From assembly GCF_903815225.1 (NCBI RefSeq), contig NZ_LR813084.1, positions 62,001-126,000 of the forward strand: a stretch of 64,000 nucleotides of DNA, in the 5' to 3' direction. The notes beneath the pieces are model-generated. The model did no database searches, was not told the DNA's origin, and saw only the letters and a program-made list of their open reading frames with translations. Positions 29,929 through 37,985 of this stretch are shown here, in pieces (within the stretch, counting starts at the first letter, position 1; every line of letters starts with the position of its first letter). The position numbers and the translations under genes are program-made. Source of the stretch: Delftia tsuruhatensis. GTDB lineage: Bacteria; Pseudomonadota; Gammaproteobacteria; Burkholderiales; Burkholderiaceae_C.

Positions 29929-30843
29929 TCAGCGCGCCGGGAGGAACAAGGCCCTCAACTGCGCAAAGCTCTGCTCCAGCGTCTGCCCGCTGGTGTCCAC
30001 CACATGGTCGGCCTTGGCATAGAAGCCGGCCCGGCCTTCGAGGATGCTGCGCAGGTCGTCCATGGCCTCGGGGTTGGCGGCCATGGGGCGGGTGTCGCCC
30101 TGGGCGATGACGCGGCCCATGTGCTCCTCGGGCCGGGCCTTGAGCCAGACCGTGGTGCAGTGCGCCAGCAGCTCGTTGAAGGTGGCCGGGTCCGAGACGA
30201 TGCCGCCCGGCGTGGCGATGACCACGTCGCTGTAGATCTGCACGGCCTCCTCCAGCGCGCGGCGCTCGTAACGGCGGTAGGCATTGGCGCCGTACAGGTC
30301 GTGGATGGCGCGCACGCTGCAGCCCGCGACGCGCTCGATTTCCTGGTTGAGTTCGAGAAAGGGCACGTTCAGCTGCTCGGCCAGCATGCGCCCCAGCGTG
30401 GACTTGCCCGCGCCGCGCAGTCCGATCAGCGCGATGCGCGTCTGGCGCTGGCGGTCGCTGGGGGCCGTGCCCAGCAGTTCGCCGGCGGCCAGGCGCACGC
30501 GGCGCAGGTCGTCCTCGCCACGGCCTTCCAGCAGCTCGCGGATCAGCAGCCATTCGGCGCTGGTGGTGGTCACGTCGCCCAGCAGCTCGGCCATGGAGCA
30601 TTGCAGGGCCTGTGCAATATGGTGCAGCACCAGCACCGAGACATTGCCCGTGCCGTACTCGAGGTTGGCCAGGTGGCGCTCGGACACCTCGGCCGTCGCC
30701 GCCAGCCCGCGCCGTGTCAGGCCCCGGCGGGCGCGCAGGCTGCGCACGCGCTCGCCCAGCGATTGCAGCACCGGGTTCCTGGGGGCTTCTGAGAGGGAAT
30801 CCGCCGCCCCGGCGGACAGGGCTGCCGTCTCGAACTGGTCCAT
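29929..30843 (-). CDS. boxR: BoxR, benzoyl-CoA-responsive repressor (HTH plus shikimate-kinase-like domain)
   Basis: A 304-residue regulator with the BzdR/BoxR architecture. An XRE-type HTH spans about residues 25-85 (LGERVRSLRARRGLTRRGLAATAEVSERHLANLEYGTGNVSV). A shikimate-kinase-like effector domain follows, with P-loop GLRGAGKST at about 130. Family members repress box or bzd genes and release DNA on binding benzoyl-CoA. It lies between boxC and bclA, on the boxC strand. The start MDQFETAAL at 30843 was chosen over an upstream ATG that lies within the operator region. Confidence 0.94.
   Translation of the reverse strand: MDQFETAALSAGAADSLSEAPRNPVLQSLGERVRSLRARRGLTRRGLAATAEVSERHLANLEYGTGNVSVLVLHHIAQALQCSMAELLGDVTTTSAEWLLIRELLEGRGEDDLRRVRLAAGELLGTAPSDRQRQTRIALIGLRGAGKSTLGRMLAEQLNVPFLELNQEIERVAGCSVRAIHDLYGANAYRRYERRALEEAVQIYSDVVIATPGGIVSDPATFNELLAHCTTVWLKARPEEHMGRVIAQGDTRPMAANPEAMDDLRSILEGRAGFYAKADHVVDTSGQTLEQSFAQLRALFLPAR
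30613..30625. promoter_or_regulatory. Operator-like box inside boxR
   Basis: TGCAATATGGTGC is identical at 12 of 13 positions to the box at 30897. It falls in the HTH-coding part of boxR. It may be an auxiliary operator or chance. Confidence 0.4.
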
Positions 30844-30896
30844 AGAGTTTCCTTGAAGAGGGCTGAATGATAAGCACTCGGGGTTAACACCATCCA

Positions 30897-30909
30897 TGCA
30901 ATATAGTGC
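30897..30909. promoter_or_regulatory. Candidate BoxR operator upstream of the bclA -35
   Basis: TGCAATATAGTGC directly abuts the -35 hexamer of the bclA promoter. On the minus strand it contains TATATT, usable as the boxR -10, so it could serve both directions. Confidence 0.6.
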
Positions 30910-30938
30910 TTGACGATGGATTGTGTTCTAACTATCTT
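30910..30938 (+). promoter_or_regulatory. Predicted sigma-70 promoter for the bclA operon
   Basis: TTGACG (30910-30915), 17 bp, TATCTT (30933-30938): 5/6 and 4/6 matches to consensus. Transcription would start near 30945, between the two operator-like boxes. Confidence 0.65.
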
Positions 30939-30948
30939 TGCCGTGCAC

Positions 30949-30961
30949 GCACAATATTGCA
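30949..30961. promoter_or_regulatory. Candidate BoxR operator overlapping the bclA transcription start
   Basis: GCACAATATTGCA is the inverse of TGCAATATTGTGC and pairs with the box at 30897. It lies at about +4 to +17 of the predicted transcript, a position suited to repression. Confidence 0.6.
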
Positions 30962-31017
30962 TGTTGTGCGGAGGACTACAAGCCGGGTCTCTTGCCCGGT
31001 GTCAAAGGAGACGCACG

Positions 31018-31062
31018 ATGGAACACGGTCCAGGCACTTCCCTCTGGCGGGCCCGCCGATGA
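31018..31062 (+). CDS. 14-codon leader ORF overlapping the bclA start
   Basis: A strong ribosome-binding site (AAAGGAG, 31004-31010) lies 7 bp before an ATG that encodes MEHGPGTSLWRARR and stops at 31060-31062. The stop overlaps the bclA ATG in the arrangement ATGA. bclA itself has no comparable ribosome-binding site, so its translation may depend on the leader. The family-typical BclA N-terminus at 31059 argues against this being the true ligase start. No homologue is known to me. Confidence 0.55.
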   Translation: MEHGPGTSLWRARR

Positions 31063-32615
31063 TCGACTTCGCCCAGCCCTTCAACTTCGCCGCGCACCTG
31101 TTCGCGCTCAACCGCGCGCGGCCCGACAAGATCGCCTACATCGACGACCATGGCACGCTCAGCTATGGCCAGCTGGAGCAGCAGGCGCGGCGCCTGGCCA
31201 GCGGCCTGCGGGCGGCGGGCATCCACCGCGAGGAGCGCGTGCTGCTGCTCATGCACGACCGCCACGAATGGGCCGTGGCCTTCCTGGGCGCGCTGTATGC
31301 AGGCGTGGTGCCCGTGGCCGTGAACACCTTGCTCACGGCCGACGACTATGCCTACATGCTGGGCCACAGCCGCGCCCAGGCCGTGCTGACCTGCGATGCG
31401 CTGCTGCCCCTGCTGCGCCAGGCCCTGGAGCGTGCGCCGCACGAGGTGGGCCATGTCTGGGTGGCCGGCGACGAGGCGGCGGCGCGCGACGCGGGCTTCG
31501 AGCCCCTGGGCCCCTGGCTCGCGGCCCAGGCGCCGCTGGCCGCGCCGGCCGCCACGCTGGGCGATGACCCGGGCTTCTGGCTGTACTCCTCGGGCTCCAC
31601 CGGCAAGCCCAAGGGGGCGGTGCACACGCATGCCAATCCCTACTGGACGGCCCAGCTCTATGGGACACCCGTGCTGGGCCTGGGCGAGGACGACATCTGC
31701 TTTTCGGCCGCCAAGCTCTACTTCGCCTACGGCCTGGGCAACGGCCTGAGCTTTCCGCTGAGCGTGGGCGCCACCGTGGTGCTGATGGCCGAGCGCCCCA
31801 CGCCCGAGGCCACCTTCGCGCGCTGGGTGCAGCACCGGCCCACGGTGTTCTTCGGCGCGCCCACGGGCTTTGCCGGCATGCTGGCCTCGCCCCTGCTGCC
31901 GGCGCGCGAGCAGGTCAGCCTGCGCATGTGTTCCTCGGCCGGCGAGGCCCTGCCGGCCGAGATCGCCCAGCGCTTCAAGGCGCATTTCGGTGCCGACATC
32001 GTGGACGGCATCGGCTCCACCGAGATGCTGCACATCTTCCTGTCCAACCGGCCCGGCGACATCCGCTACGGCAGCACCGGCAAGCCCGTGGACGGCTACC
32101 GCGTGGAGCTGCGCGGCGAGGACGGCCAGCCCGTGGCCGATGGCGAGGTCGGCGACCTGTTCATCCAGGGCCCCAGCGCCGCCCTCATGTACTGGGGCAA
32201 CCGCGACAAGACGCGCGAGACCTTCCAGGGCGGCTGGCTCAAGAGCGGCGACAAGTACGTGCGCGACGCCGACGGCTACTACACCTATGCCGGGCGCAGC
32301 GACGACATGCTCAAGGTCAGCGGCATCTATGTCTCGCCCTTCGAGGTCGAGGCCACGCTGATGCAGCACCCGGCCGTGCTGGAGGCCGCCGTGATCGGCA
32401 AGACCGATGCCGACGGCCTGACCAAGACCAAATCCTTCGTGGTGCTCAAGGATGGCCACAGCGCCACCGAGGCCGAGCTCAAGGCCTTCGTCAAGGAACG
32501 CCTGGCCGCCTACAAGTACCCGCGCTTCATCGAGTTCGTGGACGAACTGCCCAAGACCGCGACCGGAAAGATCCAGCGTTTCCGCCTTCGTGAACGCGAG
32601 GCCAATGTGGGCTGA
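31059..32615 (+). CDS. bclA: Benzoate-CoA ligase
   Basis: A 518-residue AMP-forming acyl-CoA synthetase. The N-terminus FNFAAHLFALNRARPDKIAYID is typical of benzoate-CoA ligases. The AMP/ATP motif is YSSGSTGKPKGAVH, with later GSTEMLHIFLSN and the hinge YAGRSDDMLKVSGIYVSP. PKTATGKIQRF carries the catalytic Lys. It makes the benzoyl-CoA consumed by BoxABC. It is divergent from boxR, led by a short ORF, and followed after 55 bp by the ABC transporter genes. Confidence 0.95.
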   Translation: MIDFAQPFNFAAHLFALNRARPDKIAYIDDHGTLSYGQLEQQARRLASGLRAAGIHREERVLLLMHDRHEWAVAFLGALYAGVVPVAVNTLLTADDYAYMLGHSRAQAVLTCDALLPLLRQALERAPHEVGHVWVAGDEAAARDAGFEPLGPWLAAQAPLAAPAATLGDDPGFWLYSSGSTGKPKGAVHTHANPYWTAQLYGTPVLGLGEDDICFSAAKLYFAYGLGNGLSFPLSVGATVVLMAERPTPEATFARWVQHRPTVFFGAPTGFAGMLASPLLPAREQVSLRMCSSAGEALPAEIAQRFKAHFGADIVDGIGSTEMLHIFLSNRPGDIRYGSTGKPVDGYRVELRGEDGQPVADGEVGDLFIQGPSAALMYWGNRDKTRETFQGGWLKSGDKYVRDADGYYTYAGRSDDMLKVSGIYVSPFEVEATLMQHPAVLEAAVIGKTDADGLTKTKSFVVLKDGHSATEAELKAFVKERLAAYKYPRFIEFVDELPKTATGKIQRFRLREREANVG

Positions 32616-32670
32616 ACGGCCCCTTCAGGCCCCGAAAAAAGCAAGACCCATCCACCACAAGGAGACAAGC

Positions 32671-33834
32671 ATGCACACCGGTTTCACCCCCTGGGCCGCC
32701 CTTGCCCTGGCCGCCTCGATGAGCAGCGGCGCCTTCGCGCAGGACAGGATCAAGGTCGGTTTCATGCTGCCCTACAGCGGCACCTATACCGCGCTGGGCG
32801 TGGCCATCGAGAACGGATTCCGGCAGTTCGTGAATGAGCAGGGCGGCAAGCTGGGCGGGCGCGAGATCGAGTTCTTCAAGGTCGATGACGAGTCCGACCC
32901 GGCCAAGGCCACGGACAACGTCAACCGCCTGATCAAGCGCGACAAGGTGGACGTGATCGTGGGCACGGTGCATTCGGGCGTGGCCATGGCCATGGCGCGC
33001 GCGGCCAAGGAAAGCGGCACCGTGCTCATCGTGCCCAATGCGGGCGCCGATGCGGTCACGGGCGCCATGTGTGCGCCCAACATCTTCCGCTCGTCCTTCT
33101 CCAACTGGCAGTCGTCCTATCCCATGGGCGTGGTGGCTGCAAAGCAGGAAGGCAAGAAGACCGCCATGACCATCACCTGGAAATACGCGGCTGGCGAGGA
33201 GATGACCAATGCCTTCAAGGAAGGCTTCGAGAAGGAGGGCGGCAAGGTCAGCAAGCAGCTCACCGTGCCGTTTCCCAACGTGGAATTCCAGGCCCTGCTG
33301 ACCGAGATCGCGGCCGCCAGGCCGGATGCGGTGTTTGCCTTCTTCGCGGGCGCCGGGGCCGTGAAGTTCGTCAAGGACTACCATGCGGCCGGCCTGCACA
33401 AGACCATCCCGCTGTACGGCCCGGGCTTTCTGACCGACGGCACGCTGGAGGCCCAGGGCGAGGCCGCCCAGGGCCTGCTGACCACGCTGCACTACGCCGA
33501 CGAACTGGGCACCGAGCGCGACAGGCGCTTTCGCACGGCCTACGCCCAAGCCTACAAGATGATGCCGGACGTCTACGCCGTGCAGGGCTACGACGCCGCC
33601 CAGATGCTGGGCGTGGGCCTGAAGGCGGCGGGCGGCGACATGGCGAAGAAGGCCGAGTTCCGCCAGGCCATCGAAAAGGCCACCATCCCCAGCCCGCGCG
33701 GCGACTTCACCATCAGCAAGACGCACAACCCCGTGCAGGACGTGTACCTGCGCAAGGTCGTGGGCCAGGAGAACCAGCGCGTGGGCGTGGCCCTCAAGGC
33801 CCTGGGCGACCCCGGCCGCGGCTGCCGCATGTGA
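32671..33834 (+). CDS. Periplasmic binding protein of a branched-chain/aromatic-acid ABC transporter
   Basis: A 387-residue type I periplasmic-binding protein (LivJ-like) with a signal peptide cleaved after AFA (about residue 22). RIKVGFMLPYSGTYTALGVAIENGFRQFV and KVDDESDPAKATDNVNRLI are family motifs. It sits directly after benzoate-CoA ligase and before four transporter genes, so the likely ligand is benzoate or a related aromatic acid. The start follows AAGGAGACAAGC. Confidence 0.93.
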   Translation: MHTGFTPWAALALAASMSSGAFAQDRIKVGFMLPYSGTYTALGVAIENGFRQFVNEQGGKLGGREIEFFKVDDESDPAKATDNVNRLIKRDKVDVIVGTVHSGVAMAMARAAKESGTVLIVPNAGADAVTGAMCAPNIFRSSFSNWQSSYPMGVVAAKQEGKKTAMTITWKYAAGEEMTNAFKEGFEKEGGKVSKQLTVPFPNVEFQALLTEIAAARPDAVFAFFAGAGAVKFVKDYHAAGLHKTIPLYGPGFLTDGTLEAQGEAAQGLLTTLHYADELGTERDRRFRTAYAQAYKMMPDVYAVQGYDAAQMLGVGLKAAGGDMAKKAEFRQAIEKATIPSPRGDFTISKTHNPVQDVYLRKVVGQENQRVGVALKALGDPGRGCRM

Positions 33835-33855
33835 CGCAGGCACACGGACATCGCC

Positions 33856-34728
33856 ATGGACCTCGCGACCTTTCTCGTGCAGTGCCTGAACGCCATCCAG
33901 TATGGGCTGCTGCTGTTCCTGCTGGCCTCGGGGCTGACGCTGATCTTCGGCATCATGGGCGTGATCAACCTGGCCCATGGCAGCTTCTACATGATCGGCG
34001 CCTACATGGCCTTCGCGCTGGCGCCGCTGCTGGGCCAGCACTTCATCACCATGCTGCTGGCGGGCGTGGCGCTGAGCGTGGTGCTGGGCTATGCGCTGGA
34101 GTGGGCCTTCTTCAGCTACCTCTACGAGCGCGAGCACCTGCAGCAGGTGCTGATGACCTTCGGCCTGATCCTGGTGTTCGAGGAGCTGCGCTCCATGCTG
34201 GTGGGCAACGACGTGCATGGCGTGTCCCTGCCCGCATGGCTGTCGGGCAGCTTCGAGCTGGGCGCCCTGATGAGCTATCCCTGGTACCGGCTGTTCGCCT
34301 CGGGCGTGTGCCTGCTGGTGGCGCTGGCGCTGTACTGGGTGGTCCACCGCACGCGCCTGGGCATGATGGTGCGCGCCGGCGCCAGCAACCGCGACATGGT
34401 GCGCGGCCTGGGCATAGCTGTGAAGCGCCTGTACCGCATCGTCTTCGCCATCGGCGTGGCGCTGGCGGCACTGGCCGGCATGATCGCCGCGCCCATGAGC
34501 TCGGTCTACCCGGGCATGGGCTCCAGCGTGCTCATCATCTGCTTCGTGGTGGTGGTCATCGGCGGCATCGGCTCGATCACGGGGGCGCTGCTGGCCTCGC
34601 TGCTGGTGGGCTTTGTGGACACCTTCGGCAAGCTGTTCTTCCAGGAGTTGAGCGGCATGAGCGTGTATCTGCTGATGGCGCTGGTGCTGGTGTGGCGGCC
34701 CCAGGGGCTGATGGGGCAAAGGAGCTGA
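33856..34728 (+). CDS. ABC transporter permease, LivH type
   Basis: A 290-residue inner-membrane permease with about eight hydrophobic helices. ASGLTLIFGIMGVINLAHGSFYMIGAYMAF is the LivH signature, and GLGIAVKRLYRIVFAIGVALAALAGMIAAP contains the coupling segment for the ATPase. It follows the binding-protein gene by 21 bp and precedes the second permease by 2 bp. Confidence 0.94.
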   Translation: MDLATFLVQCLNAIQYGLLLFLLASGLTLIFGIMGVINLAHGSFYMIGAYMAFALAPLLGQHFITMLLAGVALSVVLGYALEWAFFSYLYEREHLQQVLMTFGLILVFEELRSMLVGNDVHGVSLPAWLSGSFELGALMSYPWYRLFASGVCLLVALALYWVVHRTRLGMMVRAGASNRDMVRGLGIAVKRLYRIVFAIGVALAALAGMIAAPMSSVYPGMGSSVLIICFVVVVIGGIGSITGALLASLLVGFVDTFGKLFFQELSGMSVYLLMALVLVWRPQGLMGQRS

Positions 34729-34730
34729 GC

Positions 34731-35771
34731 ATGGCGGTCACCAACCCTTCCCCGGCCCTGCTGGCCGCCGGTGAGCGCAGCGGGCAGCCGCCGCCATCGG
34801 CCTGCGCCTGGCGCGCCTGTGCCCTGCCGCTGGCCTGCGCGCTGCTGCTGGCGCTGGCCGGCCCCTGGTGGTCGGACTATCTGTCGGGCCTGGTGGTCAA
34901 GACCATGATCCTGGCCCTCTTCGCGCTGAGCCTGCAGCTGCTGGTGGGCGGCACGGGCCTGGTCAGCCTGGGCCATGCGGCCTTCATGGGCCTGGGCGCC
35001 TACGCGGCCGTGCTGGCGGCGGGCAGGGAGGCCGGGCTACCCGCCATGCTGGGCTGGGCCCTGCTGGCTTCGGGCGGCTATGCGCTGCTGGTGGGCCTGC
35101 TGAGCCTGCGCACGCGCGGCATCTACTTCATCATGGTGACGCTGGCCTTCGCGCAGCTGGCCTACTTCGTGTTCCACGACTCGGACATCGGCGGCGGCAG
35201 CGACGGCCTGTACCTGATGGCGCGGCCCGCCTGGGGCCCCCTCGACATGGAAAACCCGCAGGTGCGCTACTACGTGGTGCTGGCCGCGCTGGCCCTGGCC
35301 TATGCCTTCCTGGCGCGGCTGCAGCAGTCGCGCTTCGGCGCGGCGCTGGCGGGCATCCGCGTCAACGAGCAGCGCATGCGCGCGGCCGGCTTCACTCCCT
35401 ACGGCTACAAGCTCGCGGCCTTCGTGCTGGCCGGCATGCTGGCGGGCCTGGCAGGCTTTCTGCTGGCCGTGCGCGATGCCGTGGTCAACCCCGAGCTGCT
35501 GTCCTGGCACCACTCGGGCGAGGTGCTGCTGATGGTCATCCTCGGCGGCCTGGGTTCGCTGCGCGGCGCCGTGATCGGCACCGTGGCCTTCGTCGCGCTC
35601 AAGGAGGTCGTGTCCACGCATGCCATCGTCGGCCCCCTGGCCGACCACTGGCAACTGAGCCTGGGCCTGGCCATCATCGTGCTGGTGGCCCTGCTGCCCA
35701 AGGGCCTGATGGGACTGGGGCAGCGCAAGGGCAAGGGCAATGAAACAGGCAAGGAGGTCAGCCATGGCTGA
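34731..35771 (+). CDS. ABC transporter permease, LivM type
   Basis: A 346-residue permease with a hydrophilic N-terminal extension of about 25 residues, then about nine helices. LVSLGHAAFMGLGAYAAVLAA and GIRVNEQRMRAAGFTPYGYKLAAFVLAGMLAGLAGFLLA are typical of LivM. It overlaps the ATPase gene by 8 bp, indicating translational coupling. Confidence 0.94.
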   Translation: MAVTNPSPALLAAGERSGQPPPSACAWRACALPLACALLLALAGPWWSDYLSGLVVKTMILALFALSLQLLVGGTGLVSLGHAAFMGLGAYAAVLAAGREAGLPAMLGWALLASGGYALLVGLLSLRTRGIYFIMVTLAFAQLAYFVFHDSDIGGGSDGLYLMARPAWGPLDMENPQVRYYVVLAALALAYAFLARLQQSRFGAALAGIRVNEQRMRAAGFTPYGYKLAAFVLAGMLAGLAGFLLAVRDAVVNPELLSWHHSGEVLLMVILGGLGSLRGAVIGTVAFVALKEVVSTHAIVGPLADHWQLSLGLAIIVLVALLPKGLMGLGQRKGKGNETGKEVSHG

Positions 35772-36528
35772 ATCCCTGATGCGCGTGCGCGGCCTCACGC
35801 GGCGCTTTGGTGGCCTGACTGCCGTGGGCGGCGTGGACATGGACCTGCACGAAGGCGAAGTCCATGCCGTGATCGGCACCAATGGTGCGGGCAAGTCCAC
35901 CCTGGTCAACATGCTCTCGGGTGAGCTGGCCGCCAGCGAAGGGCGCATCGAGCTGGCGGGCCGCGACGTGACGCGCATGCCCCAGCCGCTGCGCGCCCGC
36001 GCCGGCGTGGGCCGCAGCTACCAGCGCACCACCATCTTTCCCGAGTTCTCGGCGCTGGAGAACTGCCGCCTCGCGGCCCAGGCGCAGATGGCGCACCGGC
36101 CCTGGCAACTGTGGCCGCTGTGGCAGGCGTCCGCACGCTGCACCGCCAGCCTGCGCCAGGCCCAGGCGGCCCTGGAGCGCGCGGGCCTGCAAGGCCATGC
36201 GCTGAGCGTGGCCGGCACGCTCAGCCACGGCGCCAAGCGACAGCTCGAAGTGGCCATGTGCCTGGCCACGGGGCCGCGCGTGCTGCTGCTGGACGAGCCG
36301 CTGGCCGGCATGGGCGCCGAGGAGACCGAGCGCATGCTGGCCCTGCTGCAGCAGCTCAAGCACGGCCATGCGGTGCTGCTGGTCGAGCACGACATGGACG
36401 CCGTGTTCCGCATCGCCGACCGCATCACGGTGATGGTCAACGGCTGCGTGGTGGCCACGGGCACGCCCGCGCAGATCCGCGTCGATCCCGTGGTGCGCAC
36501 GGCCTACCTGGGAGAAGACCATGAGTGA
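35764..36528 (+). CDS. ABC transporter ATP-binding protein, LivG type
   Basis: A 254-residue ATPase. Walker A is GTNGAGKST; GVGRSYQRTTIFPEFSALENC is the LivG-type Q-loop region; LSHGAKRQLEVAMCLA is the signature motif in its LivG form; Walker B is VLLLDEPLAGMG; and the H-loop is LLVEHDMDAVF. The start at 35764 was chosen over an upstream in-frame ATG that extends further into livM. Its stop overlaps the ATG of the next ATPase gene. Confidence 0.94.
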   Translation: MAESLMRVRGLTRRFGGLTAVGGVDMDLHEGEVHAVIGTNGAGKSTLVNMLSGELAASEGRIELAGRDVTRMPQPLRARAGVGRSYQRTTIFPEFSALENCRLAAQAQMAHRPWQLWPLWQASARCTASLRQAQAALERAGLQGHALSVAGTLSHGAKRQLEVAMCLATGPRVLLLDEPLAGMGAEETERMLALLQQLKHGHAVLLVEHDMDAVFRIADRITVMVNGCVVATGTPAQIRVDPVVRTAYLGEDHE

Positions 36529-37408
36529 TGCTAAGCACCCCCTGAGCGGCTGCGCCGCTTCCCCCTCTCTCGCTTCGCGGGAGGGGGACGGCACCCTCGC
36601 TGCGGGGCGGCCCTTGCTGGGTGCCTCCCGCCTGTGTCGCGCCGGTTCCATGCAGAACGGGAATAGCGCGATGACGTGTCCCCCTGAAACCCAAGCAGCG
36701 GAGCCCATGTTTTCTCTGGAGGGCCTGCACACCTGCTACGGCGACAGCCACATCCTGCAGGGCGTGGACCTGGAACTGCGCGCAGGCCAGGCCGTGGGCC
36801 TGCTGGGACGCAACGGCATGGGCAAAACCACGCTGATCCGCACGCTCATGGGCTATGTGCCGGCGCGCGCGGGCCGGCTGCGCGCCGATGGCTGCGACTG
36901 CACGGGCGCGCCGCCCGAACGCATGGCGCGGCTGGGCATCGGCTATGTGCCCGAGGGGCGCGGCATCTTCCCCAACCTCAGCGTGCGCGAGAACCTGGTC
37001 ATGAGCGCGCGAGCCGGCCCCGGCGGCGAGCGCCACTGGACGCTGGAGCGCGTGCTGGCCACCTTCCCGCGCCTGGCCGAGCGTCTGGGCAACGGCGGCG
37101 ACCAGCTGTCGGGTGGCGAGCAGCAGATGCTGTCCATCGGCCGCGCGCTGATGACGCACCCGCGCCTGCTGATCCTCGACGAAGCCACCGAGGGCCTGGC
37201 GCCCCTGGTGGTGGCCGAGATCTGGCGCGTGATCGCCGCCATCCGCGCCACCGGCATCTCCACCCTGATCGTGGACCGCGACTACCGCAAGGTGCTGGCC
37301 CACACCGACCGCGCCGTGGTCATGGAAAAGGGCCGGCTGGCGCTGCAGGCCGATTCGCGGGACCTGCTGGCGCAGCCGGAGCGCCTGTCGGCGTTGCTGG
37401 GCGTGTGA
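36521..37408 (+). CDS. ABC transporter ATP-binding protein, LivF type, with an unusual N-terminal extension
   Basis: The conserved LivF domain begins at MFSLEGLHTCYGDSHILQG (36707). It has Walker A GRNGMGKTT, YVPEGRGIFPNLSVRENL, signature LSGGEQQML and Walker B LLILDEATEGLAP. The frame is open back to an ATG at 36521 that overlaps the livG stop and has a good ribosome-binding site (GGAGAAGACC). That start gives 295 residues, with about 62 extra at the N-terminus encoded mainly by a palindromic repeat. The native start was probably at 36521 before a repeat inserted; translation may now begin at 36521 or 36707. Confidence 0.88.
   Translation: MSDAKHPLSGCAASPSLASREGDGTLAAGRPLLGASRLCRAGSMQNGNSAMTCPPETQAAEPMFSLEGLHTCYGDSHILQGVDLELRAGQAVGLLGRNGMGKTTLIRTLMGYVPARAGRLRADGCDCTGAPPERMARLGIGYVPEGRGIFPNLSVRENLVMSARAGPGGERHWTLERVLATFPRLAERLGNGGDQLSGGEQQMLSIGRALMTHPRLLILDEATEGLAPLVVAEIWRVIAAIRATGISTLIVDRDYRKVLAHTDRAVVMEKGRLALQADSRDLLAQPERLSALLGV
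36535..36640. repeat. Palindromic repeat at the livG-livF junction
   Basis: Three successive hairpins: 36545-36559 (AGCGGCTGCGCCGCT), 36560-36588 (TCCCCCTC / GAGGGGGA) and 36590-36625 (GGCACCC / GGGTGCC). The composition is unlike the flanking LivF sequence and the encoded residues are low-complexity. From memory, very similar CCCCCTGAGCGGC-type repeats are dispersed in Delftia and Acidovorax genomes; this was not checked. Confidence 0.7.
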
Positions 37409-37882
37409 TCAGGGCTGCGCCGCCACTGGCGGCTGCGCCGCGAGCTTGACGTTCTGGGCGTGGGTCGGCGGCAGCAGCGCCATGGTCAGGCTGCAGGTGC
37501 AGGTCAGGCGGCCGGTTTCGTCGTGCAGTTCGATGGCCCAGACATGGGTGGTCTGGCCCAGGTGCACGGGGCGGGCCGTGCCCGTGACCCAGCCCTGGCG
37601 CGCGGCGCGCACATGGTTGGCCGAGACGTTCAGGCCCACGCTGCGCCAGCCTTCGGGGATGGAGCAGGCCGCGGCCACCGAGCCCAGGGTTTCGGCCAGC
37701 ACCACGTTCACGCCGCCGTGCAGGATGCCGTAGGGCTGGCAGGTGCGCTGGTCCACGTGCACGCGGCCGCGCAGGAAGTCGTCACCGATTTCGGTGAACT
37801 CGATGCCCAGGTGCGAGACGGCCGTGTCGGCGCTCAGCGAGGTGATGTCTTCGAGGGTGAAGCTGCGCTTCCAGATCGGCAT
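37409..37882 (-). CDS. Hotdog-fold (PaaI-like) acyl-CoA thioesterase
   Basis: A 157-residue 4HBT/PaaI family protein. CQPYGILHGGVNVVLAETLGSVAAA is the family active-site region, with HGG and the following Glu. NHVRAARQGWVTGTARPVHLGQTTHVWAIELHDETGRL completes the fold. It would hydrolyse an aryl- or acyl-CoA, perhaps freeing CoA trapped in benzoyl-CoA intermediates, given its place beside the box cluster (inference). The stop abuts that of livF with no base between (TGATCA). Confidence 0.88.
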   Translation of the reverse strand: MPIWKRSFTLEDITSLSADTAVSHLGIEFTEIGDDFLRGRVHVDQRTCQPYGILHGGVNVVLAETLGSVAAACSIPEGWRSVGLNVSANHVRAARQGWVTGTARPVHLGQTTHVWAIELHDETGRLTCTCSLTMALLPPTHAQNVKLAAQPPVAAQP

Positions 37883-37904
37883 GGGTAGGTCCTGTGGGTG
37901 CAAC

Positions 37905-37928
37905 GAAAAAGACGGCCCGTGGGCCGTC
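37905..37928 (-). terminator. Intrinsic terminator after the acetate CoA-transferase gene
   Basis: On the minus strand GACGGCCC-AC-GGGCCGTC is followed by TTTTT. It separates the CoA-transferase gene from the thioesterase gene downstream. Confidence 0.85.
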
Positions 37929-37985
37929 CTTGCATGCTACGCCAGTCCGCAGCGCGCGTTTGTTGCGCCGGAGACTGTGCCGCTG

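Noticed and set aside
30844..30897. boxR start 18 codons upstream at 30897
   Set aside because: That ATG lies in the operator-like box and would place coding sequence over the regulatory region; the ATG at 30843 fits the family N-terminus better.
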